A stretch of DNA of 64,000 nucleotides from DASRFR01 sp035651455 (GTDB taxonomy: Bacteria > Acidobacteriota > Terriglobia > Terriglobales > Acidobacteriaceae). Made by a program: the position numbers and the translations under genes. Below the pieces are notes generated by a model, which was given only the letters and a program-made list of their open reading frames with translations, was not told the DNA's origin and did not search any database. Shown here piece by piece: positions 1 through 8,888 of the stretch. Within the stretch, counting starts at the first letter, position 1. Every line of letters begins with the position of its first letter. The stretch covers positions 1 to 64,000 of the forward strand of contig DASRFR010000013.1 of NCBI GenBank assembly GCA_035651455.1, in the 5' to 3' direction.

Positions 1-224
1 GGCGTTAGGCTGGTTTATCCAGTTGGCGGTAAGCCCGGAGCCCGAGCACAGATCGCGCGTCGCCAAACCGCAAGGGAGTAGTGACGAGAGCAGGTCAGCA
101 AGGGTCTAAAGCGAGCTACTGGCTGAGAGGAATGAGCCTAAACACCACCTCGGGACTCTTATTTTTTTCTTTGTTTGGCTCACGTCGACTCATGGGTTCC
201 CGCGGTCCGGCGCTAATCGGCTAA
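1..224. other. Left-edge region with no firm gene
   Basis: Two plus-strand frames are open from the window edge: frame 1 stops at 79-81 and frame 2 stops with TAA at 107-109. Either could be the last 26-35 codons of a gene that begins outside the window. Frame 2 gives a hydrophobic start (LGWFIQLAV) followed by a charged tail, which would suit the end of a membrane protein, but this is weak. A T-rich run follows at 160-177 without a convincing hairpin before it. I do not recognise an RNA gene here. Confidence 0.3.
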
Positions 225-875
225 TCAAAGTATTTTGCCGCCGCGCACCGAGACTGTCGTATTGCCCTCGCGTTGTGCCCCACGCCTCTGCAAAATGATC
301 CACACTGTCAGTCCCGCCAGCGCCGCGATGAGCACCCAAATCCAGTGCCGACGAAAGACCTCGGCTACGAAGCGCACGACCTGCGGACCAAAGCGAATGG
401 TCAGGAAACCGAGAATGGCGAATCGGATAAAGCGGCCCGCGAAGATTGCCGCCAGGAAACTTACAAATCGCATCTCGGCAACCGCAGCGGCGAGAACGAA
501 CAGCTTGAACGGCGTTGGGGGCGGCAGCATGGCGGGAAACATCAGCGCCCAAAATTCATGTTTCTCGAATGAGGCGTGGATTTTTTCGTAGCGGGCCGCT
601 GACATGCGTTTTCGAAGCAACTTTTCGCCGCCAAGGTAGCCAATGAAATACAGCACAGTGCTGCCGATCGCGGCCCCCGCGGAAGCCATCGTGATGTAGA
701 ACATCAGGTGTGCACGGTCGTGATAGACGTAGCTGGCAAAAACGGCGTCTACAGGCAGGCCGACAAAGGCGCCGTCGCAGGTAGTCGCGACAAAGACACC
801 CCACGGGCCGAGTGGCCCCAGGATGTGCCACAGCCAAGCGGTATACCGCTGAAGCAATTTCTTGATTACGTTCAA
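225..875 (-). CDS. DedA/VTT-family inner membrane protein
   Basis: Predicted polytopic membrane protein of 216 residues. It opens with an amphipathic stretch, then a segment with GVFVATTCDGAFVGLPVD, further hydrophobic segments with GSTVLYFIGYLGG, the family-like proline turn MLPPPTPFKLFVLAAA, and a C-terminal membrane segment (about 176-195) with a basic tail. The order of Gly-rich re-entrant segments and the PPP motif fits the VTT/SNARE-associated (DedA) family, whose members act in membrane lipid flipping and envelope homeostasis; that is family knowledge. The start is a TTG at 875 with no strong ribosome site, so the N-terminus could be a few codons off. It lies 33 bases downstream of mogA on the same strand and may be cotranscribed. 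Confidence 0.8.
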   Translation of the reverse strand: MNVIKKLLQRYTAWLWHILGPLGPWGVFVATTCDGAFVGLPVDAVFASYVYHDRAHLMFYITMASAGAAIGSTVLYFIGYLGGEKLLRKRMSAARYEKIHASFEKHEFWALMFPAMLPPPTPFKLFVLAAAVAEMRFVSFLAAIFAGRFIRFAILGFLTIRFGPQVVRFVAEVFRRHWIWVLIAALAGLTVWIILQRRGAQREGNTTVSVRGGKIL

Positions 876-908
876 GAGTCAGCTGTTCAGAGGAACGGAA
901 TACCAGTG

Positions 909-1427
909 TCAGACATTGCAGGCTTGCGGAAAGTCGTGAGTTGTCTTGCCATCCAGCAATTGCAAGGCATGCGGCAATAAACCAATGACTGCCTCCAGCG
1001 ATTCGACTGCGCCCTTCGGGCTTCCCGGAACATTTAAAACCAGGCTCTTACCCCGGACTCCGCACACGCCGCGGCTTAATACAGCGAAAGGAGTTTTCTT
1101 GCTGCCCTCCAGACGCATGTGTTCGGCCACGCCGTCGAGGAGGCGGTCGCACACGGCGCGGGTCGCTTCCGGGGTCACATCACGCGCAGCAATACCGGTT
1201 CCGCCAGTGCTTACAACCAACCGCGCCTGCGATGTCAATTGGATGAGACTCTTCTGGATGACGGTTTGATCGTCGGGAACAACTTGCCTGGAGATGATGT
1301 GAAAGCCGCTCCGCGCAAGAGCGTCGGCCAGGGCCGGGCCCGACAGGTCCGATCGCTCGCCACGCGCGCAGGAATCGCTGACCGTGAGCACGGCCGCGCT
1401 GATGACATCAGGCGTCGAGGAGGACAT
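909..1427 (-). CDS. mogA: Molybdopterin adenylyltransferase (MogA/MoaB family)
   Basis: Cytoplasmic enzyme of molybdenum cofactor synthesis; the family adenylylates molybdopterin before MoeA inserts molybdate. The sequence shows the conserved TVSDSCARGERSDLSGP start, the VSTGGTGIAARDVTPEA nucleotide/pterin loop and the C-terminal LNVPGSPKGAVESLEA motif. I chose the ATG at 1427 (172 residues) because GGAAGAAG lies just before it; a longer reading from 1469 adds 14 residues of basic sequence. The start overlaps the end of the upstream regulator gene by 20 bases, so translational coupling is likely. It is the last Mo-cofactor gene of the moaC-regulator-mogA unit. MoaB is the alternative name for the same fold. 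Confidence 0.9.
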   Translation of the reverse strand: MSSSTPDVISAAVLTVSDSCARGERSDLSGPALADALARSGFHIISRQVVPDDQTVIQKSLIQLTSQARLVVSTGGTGIAARDVTPEATRAVCDRLLDGVAEHMRLEGSKKTPFAVLSRGVCGVRGKSLVLNVPGSPKGAVESLEAVIGLLPHALQLLDGKTTHDFPQACNV

Positions 1428-2178
1428 CTTCTTCCGCCTCCCCGCCATCGCCTTCGCGCCGGGATTCATCCAGCAGCCGCAGGCCTTCCATTAACAGACC
1501 CTGCGTGTTCAAGTGCGTGGTCTGCTCAGTGGTTTTGCCTTCGAAGTCGATCTGGAAGTTGCCGCCCGTCCAGCGCAGTACCTTGAAGACCGCCTGGTCG
1601 CCGGTCAGGGCGCCATAGAGCGCATGCACCACCTGGCCTTCGCGAAAATACATTTCGCATTTTTCGTCGTCCTGGGTCATGGTCAGCAAGCAACTCTTAC
1701 GCCCCATTTCAAGCGATTGCACCAGGTCGATCACATTCATCTGCGACAGGCTGCCACGAAGCACGCCATCGCTCGATGCGGAGGCCGATTTTGCCATCTT
1801 CTCGAGAGAGATCTTGTCGATGACGCGTTTGATGCGGTGAGTGGCTTCGCGCAGGAAAAATGGCTTTTCCACGTAATCGTCGGCGGGGTCCGCCTGTGAA
1901 AGTTTTTCGCTGATATCGCTCTTGGTAGCCAGCAGGATGACAGCCAGTCCCGCGGTCGAAGTGCGGCTCTTCAACTTCTCCGCCAGTTGCTTGCCATCCA
2001 TGCCCGGCATGCGATAGTCGCTCACCAACAGGTCAGGGGGATCGTCAACGGCTTTGAGCAAGGCATCAGGGCCATCGGTGGCAGTAGTCACCAAGGCCAA
2101 TTGCGCAAGTGACTGCCGCAGCAACCCCAGAACCATAGGGTTGTCGTCGACCAGCAGTACTTTGACGTTATTGGCCAT
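1408..2178 (-). CDS. Response regulator with C-terminal DUF4388 (PatA-like) domain
   Basis: 256 residues. Residues 1-120 are a CheY-like receiver: acidic pocket D11/D12, predicted phospho-acceptor D54 (LVSDYRMPGMDG), T85 and K105 (YVEKPF). Residues about 140-240 match the DUF4388/PatA N-terminal type seen in proteins of gliding or social bacteria (GVLRGSLSQMNVIDLVQSLEMGRKSCLL, then FREGQVVHALYG). No DNA-binding domain is visible, so it probably works by protein contacts. It sits 5 bases after moaC and overlaps mogA, which makes it an unusual guest in a cofactor operon. Whether it regulates molybdenum metabolism or is only carried there cannot be told from sequence. The partner histidine kinase is not in the window. 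Confidence 0.85.
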   Translation of the reverse strand: MANNVKVLLVDDNPMVLGLLRQSLAQLALVTTATDGPDALLKAVDDPPDLLVSDYRMPGMDGKQLAEKLKSRTSTAGLAVILLATKSDISEKLSQADPADDYVEKPFFLREATHRIKRVIDKISLEKMAKSASASSDGVLRGSLSQMNVIDLVQSLEMGRKSCLLTMTQDDEKCEMYFREGQVVHALYGALTGDQAVFKVLRWTGGNFQIDFEGKTTEQTTHLNTQGLLMEGLRLLDESRREGDGGEAEEDVLLDA

Positions 2179-2183
2179 TGCAG

Positions 2184-2681
2184 CTACTTACGAGTACGGT
2201 GACGGACATAGTCGCCGCTCTTGCCCCCCGACTTGCGCTCGAGTACAAGTTCGCGGATCGCGATAGCCTTATCAAGCGCCTTGCACATATCGTAAACCGT
2301 GAGCGCCGCCACGCTAGCCGCCACCAGCGCCTCCATTTCTACGCCAGTGCTCGCGGTGGTTTTGACTTTTGAGGAAATGGCGACGCCATTCTCGCACAGC
2401 CGCAGAGTCACATCAACGTGGGAAAGCGGCAGCGGATGGCACATGGGAATCAGGTCGGCGGTTCTCTTCGCCGCCATGATGCCGGCAACTTTTGCGACCT
2501 CCAGCGGATCGCCTTTGGGATTCTGCGGCAGGGCTTTGAGCACAGCCGGCTTCATCTCAACGAAAGCACTGGCCTCGGCTTCGCGAGTGCTCGGAAGCTT
2601 GGGAGAGACATCTACCATGCGCGCCCGGCCGTCGCTCGCGTAATGCGAGAGTTTCGGGGCGCGGGAGGTCTTGGAGGACAT
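2184..2681 (-). CDS. moaC: Cyclic pyranopterin monophosphate synthase
   Basis: Second step of molybdenum cofactor synthesis: converts the cyclic GTP product of MoaA to cyclic pyranopterin monophosphate. 165 residues, the normal family length. Visible landmarks are RMVDVSPK near the start, AAKRTADLIPMCHPLPLSHVDV (active-site region, MCHPLPL at 80-86), TGVEMEALVAASVAALTVYDMCKA and the C-terminal LERKSGGKSGD. It heads a minus-strand unit with the DUF4388 regulator and mogA. A TAAGAT hexamer lies 9 bases before the ATG and no Shine-Dalgarno is seen, so the transcript may be leaderless or nearly so. moaA is not in the window. Confidence 0.95.
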   Translation of the reverse strand: MSSKTSRAPKLSHYASDGRARMVDVSPKLPSTREAEASAFVEMKPAVLKALPQNPKGDPLEVAKVAGIMAAKRTADLIPMCHPLPLSHVDVTLRLCENGVAISSKVKTTASTGVEMEALVAASVAALTVYDMCKALDKAIAIRELVLERKSGGKSGDYVRHRTRK

Positions 2682-2912
2682 TCAGGCTCTATCTTACATG
2701 GCGGCAGTTCGGTTCCGCAGGGATACAAGCCTCGCCCGGCAGAATCCTACATGGCCGTGCCCGCCAAGGTTGAAGCCGCAATTCCGCGACGTACATGCGT
2801 TCCGCCGCAAATACAAGCGACTTTATTTGTGCATAAGGGCGACTCCCTGCTCTACAATCGACTTCCAGTTGCCCTTGCATTTGAAATCCACCAAGTCCTG
2901 AGCGCGCCTCTC

Positions 2913-5384
2913 GTGATCGGCGAAACCATCTCTCATTACCGGATCCTCCAGAAGCTCGGCGGAGGAGGCATGGGGGTCGTCTATGAAGCGGAAGACCTTA
3001 AGCTTGGGCGGCATGTGGCGCTGAAGTTTCTGCCCCCCGAGCTGGTCGGAGATCCCGCAACCCTGGAGCGCTTTCAGCGCGAGGCTCGAGCCGCTTCGGC
3101 CCTGAACCACCCCCACATCTGCACCATCTACGAAATTGACGAATGCGAGGGCCAGCCCTTCCTCAGCATGGAGTTCCTGGAAGGACAAACACTGAAGCAC
3201 GTGATCGACAAGCAGCCCATGGATCTGGACCAGGTACTCGAGCTCGGCATCCAGATCGCCGATGGACTGGACGCGGCGCATGCCAAGGGCATCGTTCATC
3301 GCGACATCAAGCCGGCAAATATTTTCGTGACGACGCGCGGCCAGGCCAAAATCCTCGATTTCGGATTAGCGAAGCAGGTCACATCGCTGAAGGCGGCCGC
3401 GACTGTGGCTCCGACATTGACTGAAGAGCACCTCACTAGCCCCGGTTCTACCCTGGGCACAATCGTGTATATGTCGCCGGAACAGGCGCGGGGACGGGCC
3501 CTCGACGCCCGCTCTGATCTTTTTTCCTTCGGATCAGTGCTGTACGAGATGACCACCGGAGTCGTGCCATTCCATGGTAATGCCACTGCCGAGATCTTCG
3601 AAGCCATCCTGAACCGCGCCCCGACACCCGTGGTCCGCCTGAATCCGCGAGCGCCGCTGGAACTGGAACGCATCATCAACAAAGCCCTCGAGAAGGATTT
3701 GGACACCCGATACCAGCATGCTTCCGACATCCGCGCCGACCTTAAGCGCCTGCGGCGGGAAACTGACACGGGACGGTCAGCCGCGGTGTCCACGCCGGAG
3801 CAGCCGCCAGCCATTAAGAAACGCCGGAGCGGAGCCTTGGTATTGGCGGGTATTCTCGCGCTGGCCGCGATAGTTTTCGGGTTCGAGCTTTACACCTGGT
3901 ATGTTGCGCCCCACCTGCATTCGGCGCCCCCTTCCGCCGATGCGCAGTCGATGCATGCCGTGCGCACCGTCGCGGTACTGCCATTTCGGTCGATCTCCGG
4001 CAATCCCGCCGATGAAGCATGGGGCATCGGAATGACCGACGCCATCATTACGCGCCTGGCCTCGCTGCAGAACCTTGCTGTGCGGCCGACCAGTTCTATT
4101 TTGAAGTTCGCGAAAGCAAGCACCGATCCCGTGCAGGCGGCCAAGGAACTCCAGGTCGATTCCGTGGTGGACGGCACCTACCAGCATGTGTCCGGAATAG
4201 TGCGGGTGTCGGTTCAGCTCATCGATCGGCAAAGCCAGTCCGCTCGTTGGGCCGAGCACTACGACCTGCGAGCTGACGACATGCTGAAGTTCCAGGACGA
4301 GATTGCGAAAAACGTGGTGGACGGCCTTCGGGTGCAGGTCTCGGGAAACGAGCAGCAGGCATTAGACGCCCCGCTTACTGCATCTCCGCAAGCCTACAGT
4401 TATTACCTGCAGGCACGGTTCTTTCGCAATGAGTACTTCATGCGATCGCAACTGGAGAGTATTCATCGCGGCGAGCAGGCAGCGCAGCAGGCCGTGGAAC
4501 ACGATCCATCTTTTTCCGAAGCTTACGCGCTGCTCGCCGACCTCTACAGCATGGAAAGCGCCAACTTTGATGAACATGCGTCCGAAAACCTGGCTAAGGC
4601 GGAACAAGCGGCGCGCCGAGCCGTGGAACTGAAACCCAATTCGCCGGAGGCGCTGGTTGCTTTGGGTGGCACCCTCACGGAAGGCGGCCATAATCTGGAG
4701 GCTCTCAAACTTCTGCGCCAGGCCACCGTGCTGGCGCCGAATTCCGATAACGCGTGGGACTTACTTGGATACCTATATCACTACACCGGCTTGCTCGACC
4801 TGGCCGAACAGGCATATGACCGCAGCATCGAACTAAATCCCACCACGGTTCGCATTCACTGGATGCATGCCCGCATGCACCTGTACCAGGGACGTCCGCA
4901 AGAGGCGGAGCAGGAATTGAAACGCGTGCTGGCATCCAATCCCGACCAATTCAAAGCACTCAGCTATCTGGGAGAGTTTCTTTATTACCAGGACAAAGAT
5001 GGCGAGGCCGAGAAGGCTTTGACCCGCTCGCTCGAACTCAGCAAAGGCAGCGGTGATATGGCCCCGCCATTGCTTGCCGCTTTTTTGTACGCCTCGCGCG
5101 GTGAGCGCAGCAAAATCGCGCCCATTGTTTTCAGCATGCGGCCGGAGGACACCATAGACGGTGACAACGCGTACTGGCATGCGGGGGTCTACGCGATGTT
5201 AGGGGATCGCACGCAGGCGCTCGCCTGGCTGCGTCGCGCCGTGGCGCTCGGAAACCACAACTATCCATGGTTCCAACGCGATAAGAATTTCAACAACCTG
5301 CGCAGCGATCCCGAATACCAGAAGATCATGGAAGGAGTGCGCCAGCACCTGGCGGAATACCGCATGGCGGTAGGCGCAGAATAA
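2913..5384 (+). CDS. Membrane Ser/Thr protein kinase with TPR sensor region
   Basis: About 823 residues from the GTG at 2913, chosen because the kinase fold starts right after it (ISHYRILQKLGGGGMG); the frame stays open upstream but there it runs antisense to moaC. Order: kinase 8-282 with Gly-loop 15-21, catalytic K38, HRD 129-131, DFG 149-151 and SPEQARG; one transmembrane helix about 308-330; then a segment (TVAVLPFRSISG...) like the FlgO/adenylate-cyclase-associated domain, common after bacterial kinases; then many TPR units to the C-terminus. The kinase is cytoplasmic and the TPR part probably periplasmic. All catalytic residues are present, so it should be active. Substrates are unknown. 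No clear ribosome site precedes the GTG. Confidence 0.88.
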   Translation: MIGETISHYRILQKLGGGGMGVVYEAEDLKLGRHVALKFLPPELVGDPATLERFQREARAASALNHPHICTIYEIDECEGQPFLSMEFLEGQTLKHVIDKQPMDLDQVLELGIQIADGLDAAHAKGIVHRDIKPANIFVTTRGQAKILDFGLAKQVTSLKAAATVAPTLTEEHLTSPGSTLGTIVYMSPEQARGRALDARSDLFSFGSVLYEMTTGVVPFHGNATAEIFEAILNRAPTPVVRLNPRAPLELERIINKALEKDLDTRYQHASDIRADLKRLRRETDTGRSAAVSTPEQPPAIKKRRSGALVLAGILALAAIVFGFELYTWYVAPHLHSAPPSADAQSMHAVRTVAVLPFRSISGNPADEAWGIGMTDAIITRLASLQNLAVRPTSSILKFAKASTDPVQAAKELQVDSVVDGTYQHVSGIVRVSVQLIDRQSQSARWAEHYDLRADDMLKFQDEIAKNVVDGLRVQVSGNEQQALDAPLTASPQAYSYYLQARFFRNEYFMRSQLESIHRGEQAAQQAVEHDPSFSEAYALLADLYSMESANFDEHASENLAKAEQAARRAVELKPNSPEALVALGGTLTEGGHNLEALKLLRQATVLAPNSDNAWDLLGYLYHYTGLLDLAEQAYDRSIELNPTTVRIHWMHARMHLYQGRPQEAEQELKRVLASNPDQFKALSYLGEFLYYQDKDGEAEKALTRSLELSKGSGDMAPPLLAAFLYASRGERSKIAPIVFSMRPEDTIDGDNAYWHAGVYAMLGDRTQALAWLRRAVALGNHNYPWFQRDKNFNNLRSDPEYQKIMEGVRQHLAEYRMAVGAE

Positions 5385-5395
5385 ATGCCGAGGCC

Positions 5396-6685
5396 TCACT
5401 TCATCATTACTGGGACGCTCTCTCCTGCCGCAATCCGCTCGCGGTCCGGAGGAATCACAACATAGCAATTGGCCCGGGCGACGGCTGCCAAATCGCCCGA
5501 CCCTTGCCACTTTGCAAGCTCGACTTCGGCTTGCTCAAACTCTCCGGAAAGCACTCCTGGCAGAAATCGCTTCAACCCAGTTTTGGTCTTGATCTCTGAC
5601 CGAAGTCGCGCCTGAAGGAACATGAGTTTTGCCGCTTTTAAGCCCGCCAAAGAGTCCAGTAAGGGCCTGGCGAACAAGTCGAAGGTCACCATGGTAGAAA
5701 TGGGATTGCCGGGAAGACCTAAGAAGTAGCGCGAAGCCTCGAGATTCTGGCCCGAAGCTGCTCCATCGCAACTCGCGATTTGGGCCGTCATCCTTGCGCG
5801 CCCAAAAACTACCGGGCGCCCGGGCTGAATCTGGGCTCCGGTGAAGAAGAACTCAGCCTTCAATTCATCAAGTACCTGCTCGACCAAGTCGTACTTCCCC
5901 ATCGAAACCCCACCCGTCAGAAGCAGCAGATCGGCATGGAACCCTTGGATGATCAACTCGCACAAACGCTGCGGTTCATCTGGAGCGATCGGCAGAAGCA
6001 CCGGATCGCCTCCCGCCGCGCTGATCTGGGCGGCTAGTGAATAGGCATTGGAGTTTCGAATCTGGTTCGCGCCGGGTTGAGTGGAAATGTCGACAATTTC
6101 GTCGCCCGTCGAAAGTACGGCCACGCGCGGACGGACGTACACGGAAAGATTGTTTTTGCCTGAAGAAGCGGCAATCCCGATGACGCTATGATCCACGCGC
6201 GTTCCCTTGTCCAGCAGCACGTCGCCGGCTCGCGCCTCCGAACCTCGAGGCACAATGTTTTCGCCGGCGCTCACAGCGCGCATGATCTCCACGTGCTGGC
6301 CTAACATCGATGTGTATTCGACCATGACCACAGCGTCCGCTCCTTTCGGAGCCGGGGCGCCCGTCATGATGGCGGCGGCTTGCCCCGATTTGAGTTCGAA
6401 TGCCTCCTCCGGATTCACGCCGGCTTTGATCTCGCCGATCACCTCCAACGATGTCGGCAATTTCGCGAGGTCTTCTGAACGAATCGCATATCCATCGCGG
6501 GCCGACCGCGGAAACGGAGGAAAATCTCTATCGGCAATGAGGGGCTCGGAGAGGACGCGTCCTGCGGTCGCCAGCAGGTCTACACGCTCACTGCCCCTAG
6601 GGGTAAGACCTTGGGCGTGCTCTTCAACCGTGTGCCGCGCGTCTTCGAAGCTGAGAACCTTTGTAATCTGCGCTGTTTCTGCCAT
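5396..6685 (-). CDS. moeA: Molybdopterin molybdenumtransferase
   Basis: Last step of molybdenum cofactor assembly: inserts molybdate into adenylylated molybdopterin. 429 residues with the usual MoeA order: domain with SFEDARHTVEEHA, FPPFPRSARDGYAI, GEIKAGVNPEEAF and AAIMTGAPAPKGADAVVMVEYT; the central MogA-like fold with STGDEI and LLTGGVSMGKYDLVEQV; then FGLPGNPIS-type loop (FLGLPGNPISTM) and the C-terminal beta domain. It converges on the kinase gene with 11 bases between stops. TATGAT lies exactly 6 bases before the ATG and there is no Shine-Dalgarno, so a leaderless transcript is likely. It is apart from moaC/mogA but in the same neighbourhood. Confidence 0.95.
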   Translation of the reverse strand: MAETAQITKVLSFEDARHTVEEHAQGLTPRGSERVDLLATAGRVLSEPLIADRDFPPFPRSARDGYAIRSEDLAKLPTSLEVIGEIKAGVNPEEAFELKSGQAAAIMTGAPAPKGADAVVMVEYTSMLGQHVEIMRAVSAGENIVPRGSEARAGDVLLDKGTRVDHSVIGIAASSGKNNLSVYVRPRVAVLSTGDEIVDISTQPGANQIRNSNAYSLAAQISAAGGDPVLLPIAPDEPQRLCELIIQGFHADLLLLTGGVSMGKYDLVEQVLDELKAEFFFTGAQIQPGRPVVFGRARMTAQIASCDGAASGQNLEASRYFLGLPGNPISTMVTFDLFARPLLDSLAGLKAAKLMFLQARLRSEIKTKTGLKRFLPGVLSGEFEQAEVELAKWQGSGDLAAVARANCYVVIPPDRERIAAGESVPVMMK

Positions 6686-6790
6686 GCCAAAATCATACGA
6701 TTTTCGGCCCTGGGCTGCTCAAAGGTAACCAGAACTATTCAGTATGCGGCGGGTTACAAACAAGAACTTGATTTTCGGGGAGAGCCGCTC

Positions 6791-7588
6791 ATGTCTCAAG
6801 ACAGGGTTATCGCCGCTTTGTTATGGGTGATTCTAGCCGGCACTGCCGCCGTCCAAGGTCAGACGCAGGCGATGCCAGGCATGGATATGTCTACAGATAT
6901 GTCTTCCCAGGGTATGTCGACCATGAACAGCACAGCTGTCGAAGGAGCAGACGGCGCTGCCGACAGCATGCACTCCATGGAGCATCACCACATGGACATG
7001 GGGCCGCACATGAAAATGACGACCTTGCGCGATGCCAAGCCCGGGGATGATGCCCGGGTCGCGGAGATCGCCGAGAAGGCGCGCCAGGTTGCCGACAAGT
7101 ACACGGATTACCGCACGGCGCTGGCGGACGGTTACAAGATCTTTCTCCCCAACGTGCCGCAGAAGCAGTATCACTTCACCAACAACCGCTATGCGGTAGA
7201 GGCCGCGTTGCGTTTCAATCCCGAGCATCCGGCCTCTCTGCTGTATGAAAAGCATGGCGACAATTACCAGCTGATCGGCGTCATGTATACGGCTCCCAAA
7301 AGGATGAGCGAAAGCGATTTGGATAAACGTATTCCGCTGAGCGTGGCGCAATGGCACCAGCACGTCAATTTCTGCGCGCCGCCGGCTGACCAGAAGCAGG
7401 AAATGCTTGGTCCGAATAACAAGTTTGGGTTATTCGGATCCATCACCACCAAGCAGGAATGTGAGCAGGCCGGCGGGAAATTCTTCCCTGTAATCTTCGG
7501 CTGGATGGTGCATGTGTACCCGTTCGAGAAGAGTCCCCAAGAGATCTGGGCGGTGGAACACGGGCACGGGCGCAGCGCGGGTCAATGA
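6791..7588 (+). CDS. Secreted Met/His-rich protein of unknown function
   Basis: 265 residues from the ATG at 6791, which has a GGGGAG site 6 bases before it. A signal peptide covers about 1-24 (ends near VQGQTQA). Residues 25-85 are very rich in methionine and histidine (clusters such as MPGMDMSTDM and HSMEHHHMDMGPHMKM), the composition of copper- or silver-binding periplasmic proteins. The rest is a folded domain with KQYHFTNNRYAVEAALRFNPEHPASLLYEK, QWHQHVNFCAPP and GWMVHVYPFEKSP, rich in His and aromatic residues. I do not recognise the family. Metal binding is an inference from composition only. No copper transporter or oxidase gene adjoins it; moeA is divergent. Confidence 0.75.
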   Translation: MSQDRVIAALLWVILAGTAAVQGQTQAMPGMDMSTDMSSQGMSTMNSTAVEGADGAADSMHSMEHHHMDMGPHMKMTTLRDAKPGDDARVAEIAEKARQVADKYTDYRTALADGYKIFLPNVPQKQYHFTNNRYAVEAALRFNPEHPASLLYEKHGDNYQLIGVMYTAPKRMSESDLDKRIPLSVAQWHQHVNFCAPPADQKQEMLGPNNKFGLFGSITTKQECEQAGGKFFPVIFGWMVHVYPFEKSPQEIWAVEHGHGRSAGQ

Positions 7589-7600
7589 CCGCGATTCGGC

Positions 7601-8152
7601 TTACATTAAGAGCTCGTCCGTGCGGCTGACGATGGGGTGCTGCATCTCCTGCAAGTCGTTCTTGACCTGGTTTAGACCGAATACGCAGCTTTCAAAATTC
7701 TGGGAGAGTTTCGCGAACAGGGGTGCGACCTTGGTGTATTCGAAATGTTCAAACTTCGAGACGATGTAGTAGCTCTCCTTGCCTGCCTTCATCCAGTCGA
7801 CAAAATTTTCCATGCGATTGCGCCGCAGGCGAAAGCGATTGATACTCTCGGGGAACATCCCGGTGAAGAACAGGGTGTAATCGCCAATGTGCTTGCGAAC
7901 CTGCCGCTCGCGATCGAAAGAAGGGGCAGGGCCGTAGATGGGATCCGATTCCAGCAGCATCTCTCCTACATCATCGAGAGGGCGGCCCACCGCATTGTGA
8001 ATTTTGAATAGCTGCTCGGCATCGCAGAATTCGGTTAGCAGATGCGCGACGTAAGCAACCAGTTCCGGGTCGCGCAGTCCGATCTCCTCTGCATAATGAC
8101 GACCCACTAGTTCCATAAAAAGCGTCTGCAGTGGATGTGTTTCTTCGATCAT
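7601..8152 (-). CDS. Conserved hypothetical protein
   Basis: 183 residues from the ATG at 8152, which is preceded by a strong GGAGG with a 9-base gap; a reading from 8197 would add 15 basic residues but lacks such a site. The protein is mostly alpha-helical by appearance, with HPLQTLFMELVGRHYAEEIGL, a middle QVRKHIGDYTLFFTGMFPES and a C-terminal helix FGLNQVKNDLQEMQHPIV. It has no signal peptide, membrane helix or recognisable active site. It converges on the Met/His-rich gene with 12 bases between stops. Function unknown. Confidence 0.75.
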   Translation of the reverse strand: MIEETHPLQTLFMELVGRHYAEEIGLRDPELVAYVAHLLTEFCDAEQLFKIHNAVGRPLDDVGEMLLESDPIYGPAPSFDRERQVRKHIGDYTLFFTGMFPESINRFRLRRNRMENFVDWMKAGKESYYIVSKFEHFEYTKVAPLFAKLSQNFESCVFGLNQVKNDLQEMQHPIVSRTDELLM

Positions 8153-8236
8153 CCTTGGGCCCCTCCGGAAGACCGGTATCCCGATCTTCTTCGGCAATTG
8201 GCGACTTCTTATCGCAGCTCTTGCCAGAAATCAAGT

Positions 8237-8264
8237 AACTTCTGTCACTCCCGCGGCAGAAGTT
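8237..8264. promoter_or_regulatory. Perfect inverted repeat between divergent genes
   Basis: AACTTCTG at 8237-8244 and CAGAAGTT at 8257-8264 form perfect 8-base arms with a 12-base spacer. It lies in the 274-base gap between the divergent genes starting at 8152 and 8427. It could be an operator for a dimeric repressor or a transcribed hairpin; there is no T-run after it, so a terminator is unlikely. Confidence 0.35.
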
Positions 8265-8426
8265 CTCTACACATTAGAACGTGAAAGCCGGGAGAAGGTT
8301 TCCAGTGTTTTCTGTTGGCAGTAGTGCAGAGTGGCTGCTAATCGCCGCCAACGACGCAAGTACAGCAATGAAGCTGCACGCCTACAGTCCGCCCGTCGCG
8401 CCACTACAATGAACGAAGGAGGACGA

Positions 8427-8816
8427 ATGCAGCGCAAGAACATTTCCAGTAATGCGCCATGGGAGCCAATCGTTGGTTACTCCCGCGCCGTGCGCGTCGG
8501 ACCTTATGTGCACGTGGGTGGCACCACGGCCGTGGGCGCCGAGGGCACCATCATCGGCATTGGCGACGCGTATGCGCAAGCTGTTCAATGCCTGAAAAAT
8601 ATCCAGACGGCGCTCGAGAAAGCTGGCTGCAGCATGAAGAACGTGGTGCGCACCCGGATGTTCGTGACCAACATTGCGGACTGGGAGAAAGTTGGCAGGG
8701 CGCATGGAGAATTCTTTCGCGACATTCGCCCGGTTGCAACCATGGTCGCGATCACCGCATTGGTGACGCCGGAAATGCTGGTCGAAATCGAGTCGGACGC
8801 TTACATCGGGGAGTGA
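8427..8816 (+). CDS. RidA/YjgF-family protein
   Basis: 129 residues from the ATG at 8427, set by a GGAGG five bases before it; an ATG at 8409 is possible but has no site. RidA proteins hydrolyse reactive enamine/imine intermediates released by PLP enzymes. Visible features: N-terminal SSNAPWEPIVGYSRAVRVGPYVHVGGTT, helix AYAQAVQCLKNIQTALEKAGCSMKNVVRTRMFVTNI and C-terminal PVATMVAITALVTPEMLVEIESDA, including the Arg (VVRTRMFV) and Glu (VEIE) expected for the trimer-interface pocket. It stands alone before the first amidohydrolase, 72 bases away. Specific substrate unknown. Confidence 0.88.
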   Translation: MQRKNISSNAPWEPIVGYSRAVRVGPYVHVGGTTAVGAEGTIIGIGDAYAQAVQCLKNIQTALEKAGCSMKNVVRTRMFVTNIADWEKVGRAHGEFFRDIRPVATMVAITALVTPEMLVEIESDAYIGE

Positions 8817-8888
8817 ACGGTTCCTCTATAAACAAAATAGAAGCGCCGCAGACCGCGTGCGGTAGAATCGCTCGCTTCGAGGAAATCC

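Noticed and set aside
1..180. Possible RNA gene (RNase P, tmRNA or 6S)
   Set aside because: No conserved core sequence of these RNAs was found.
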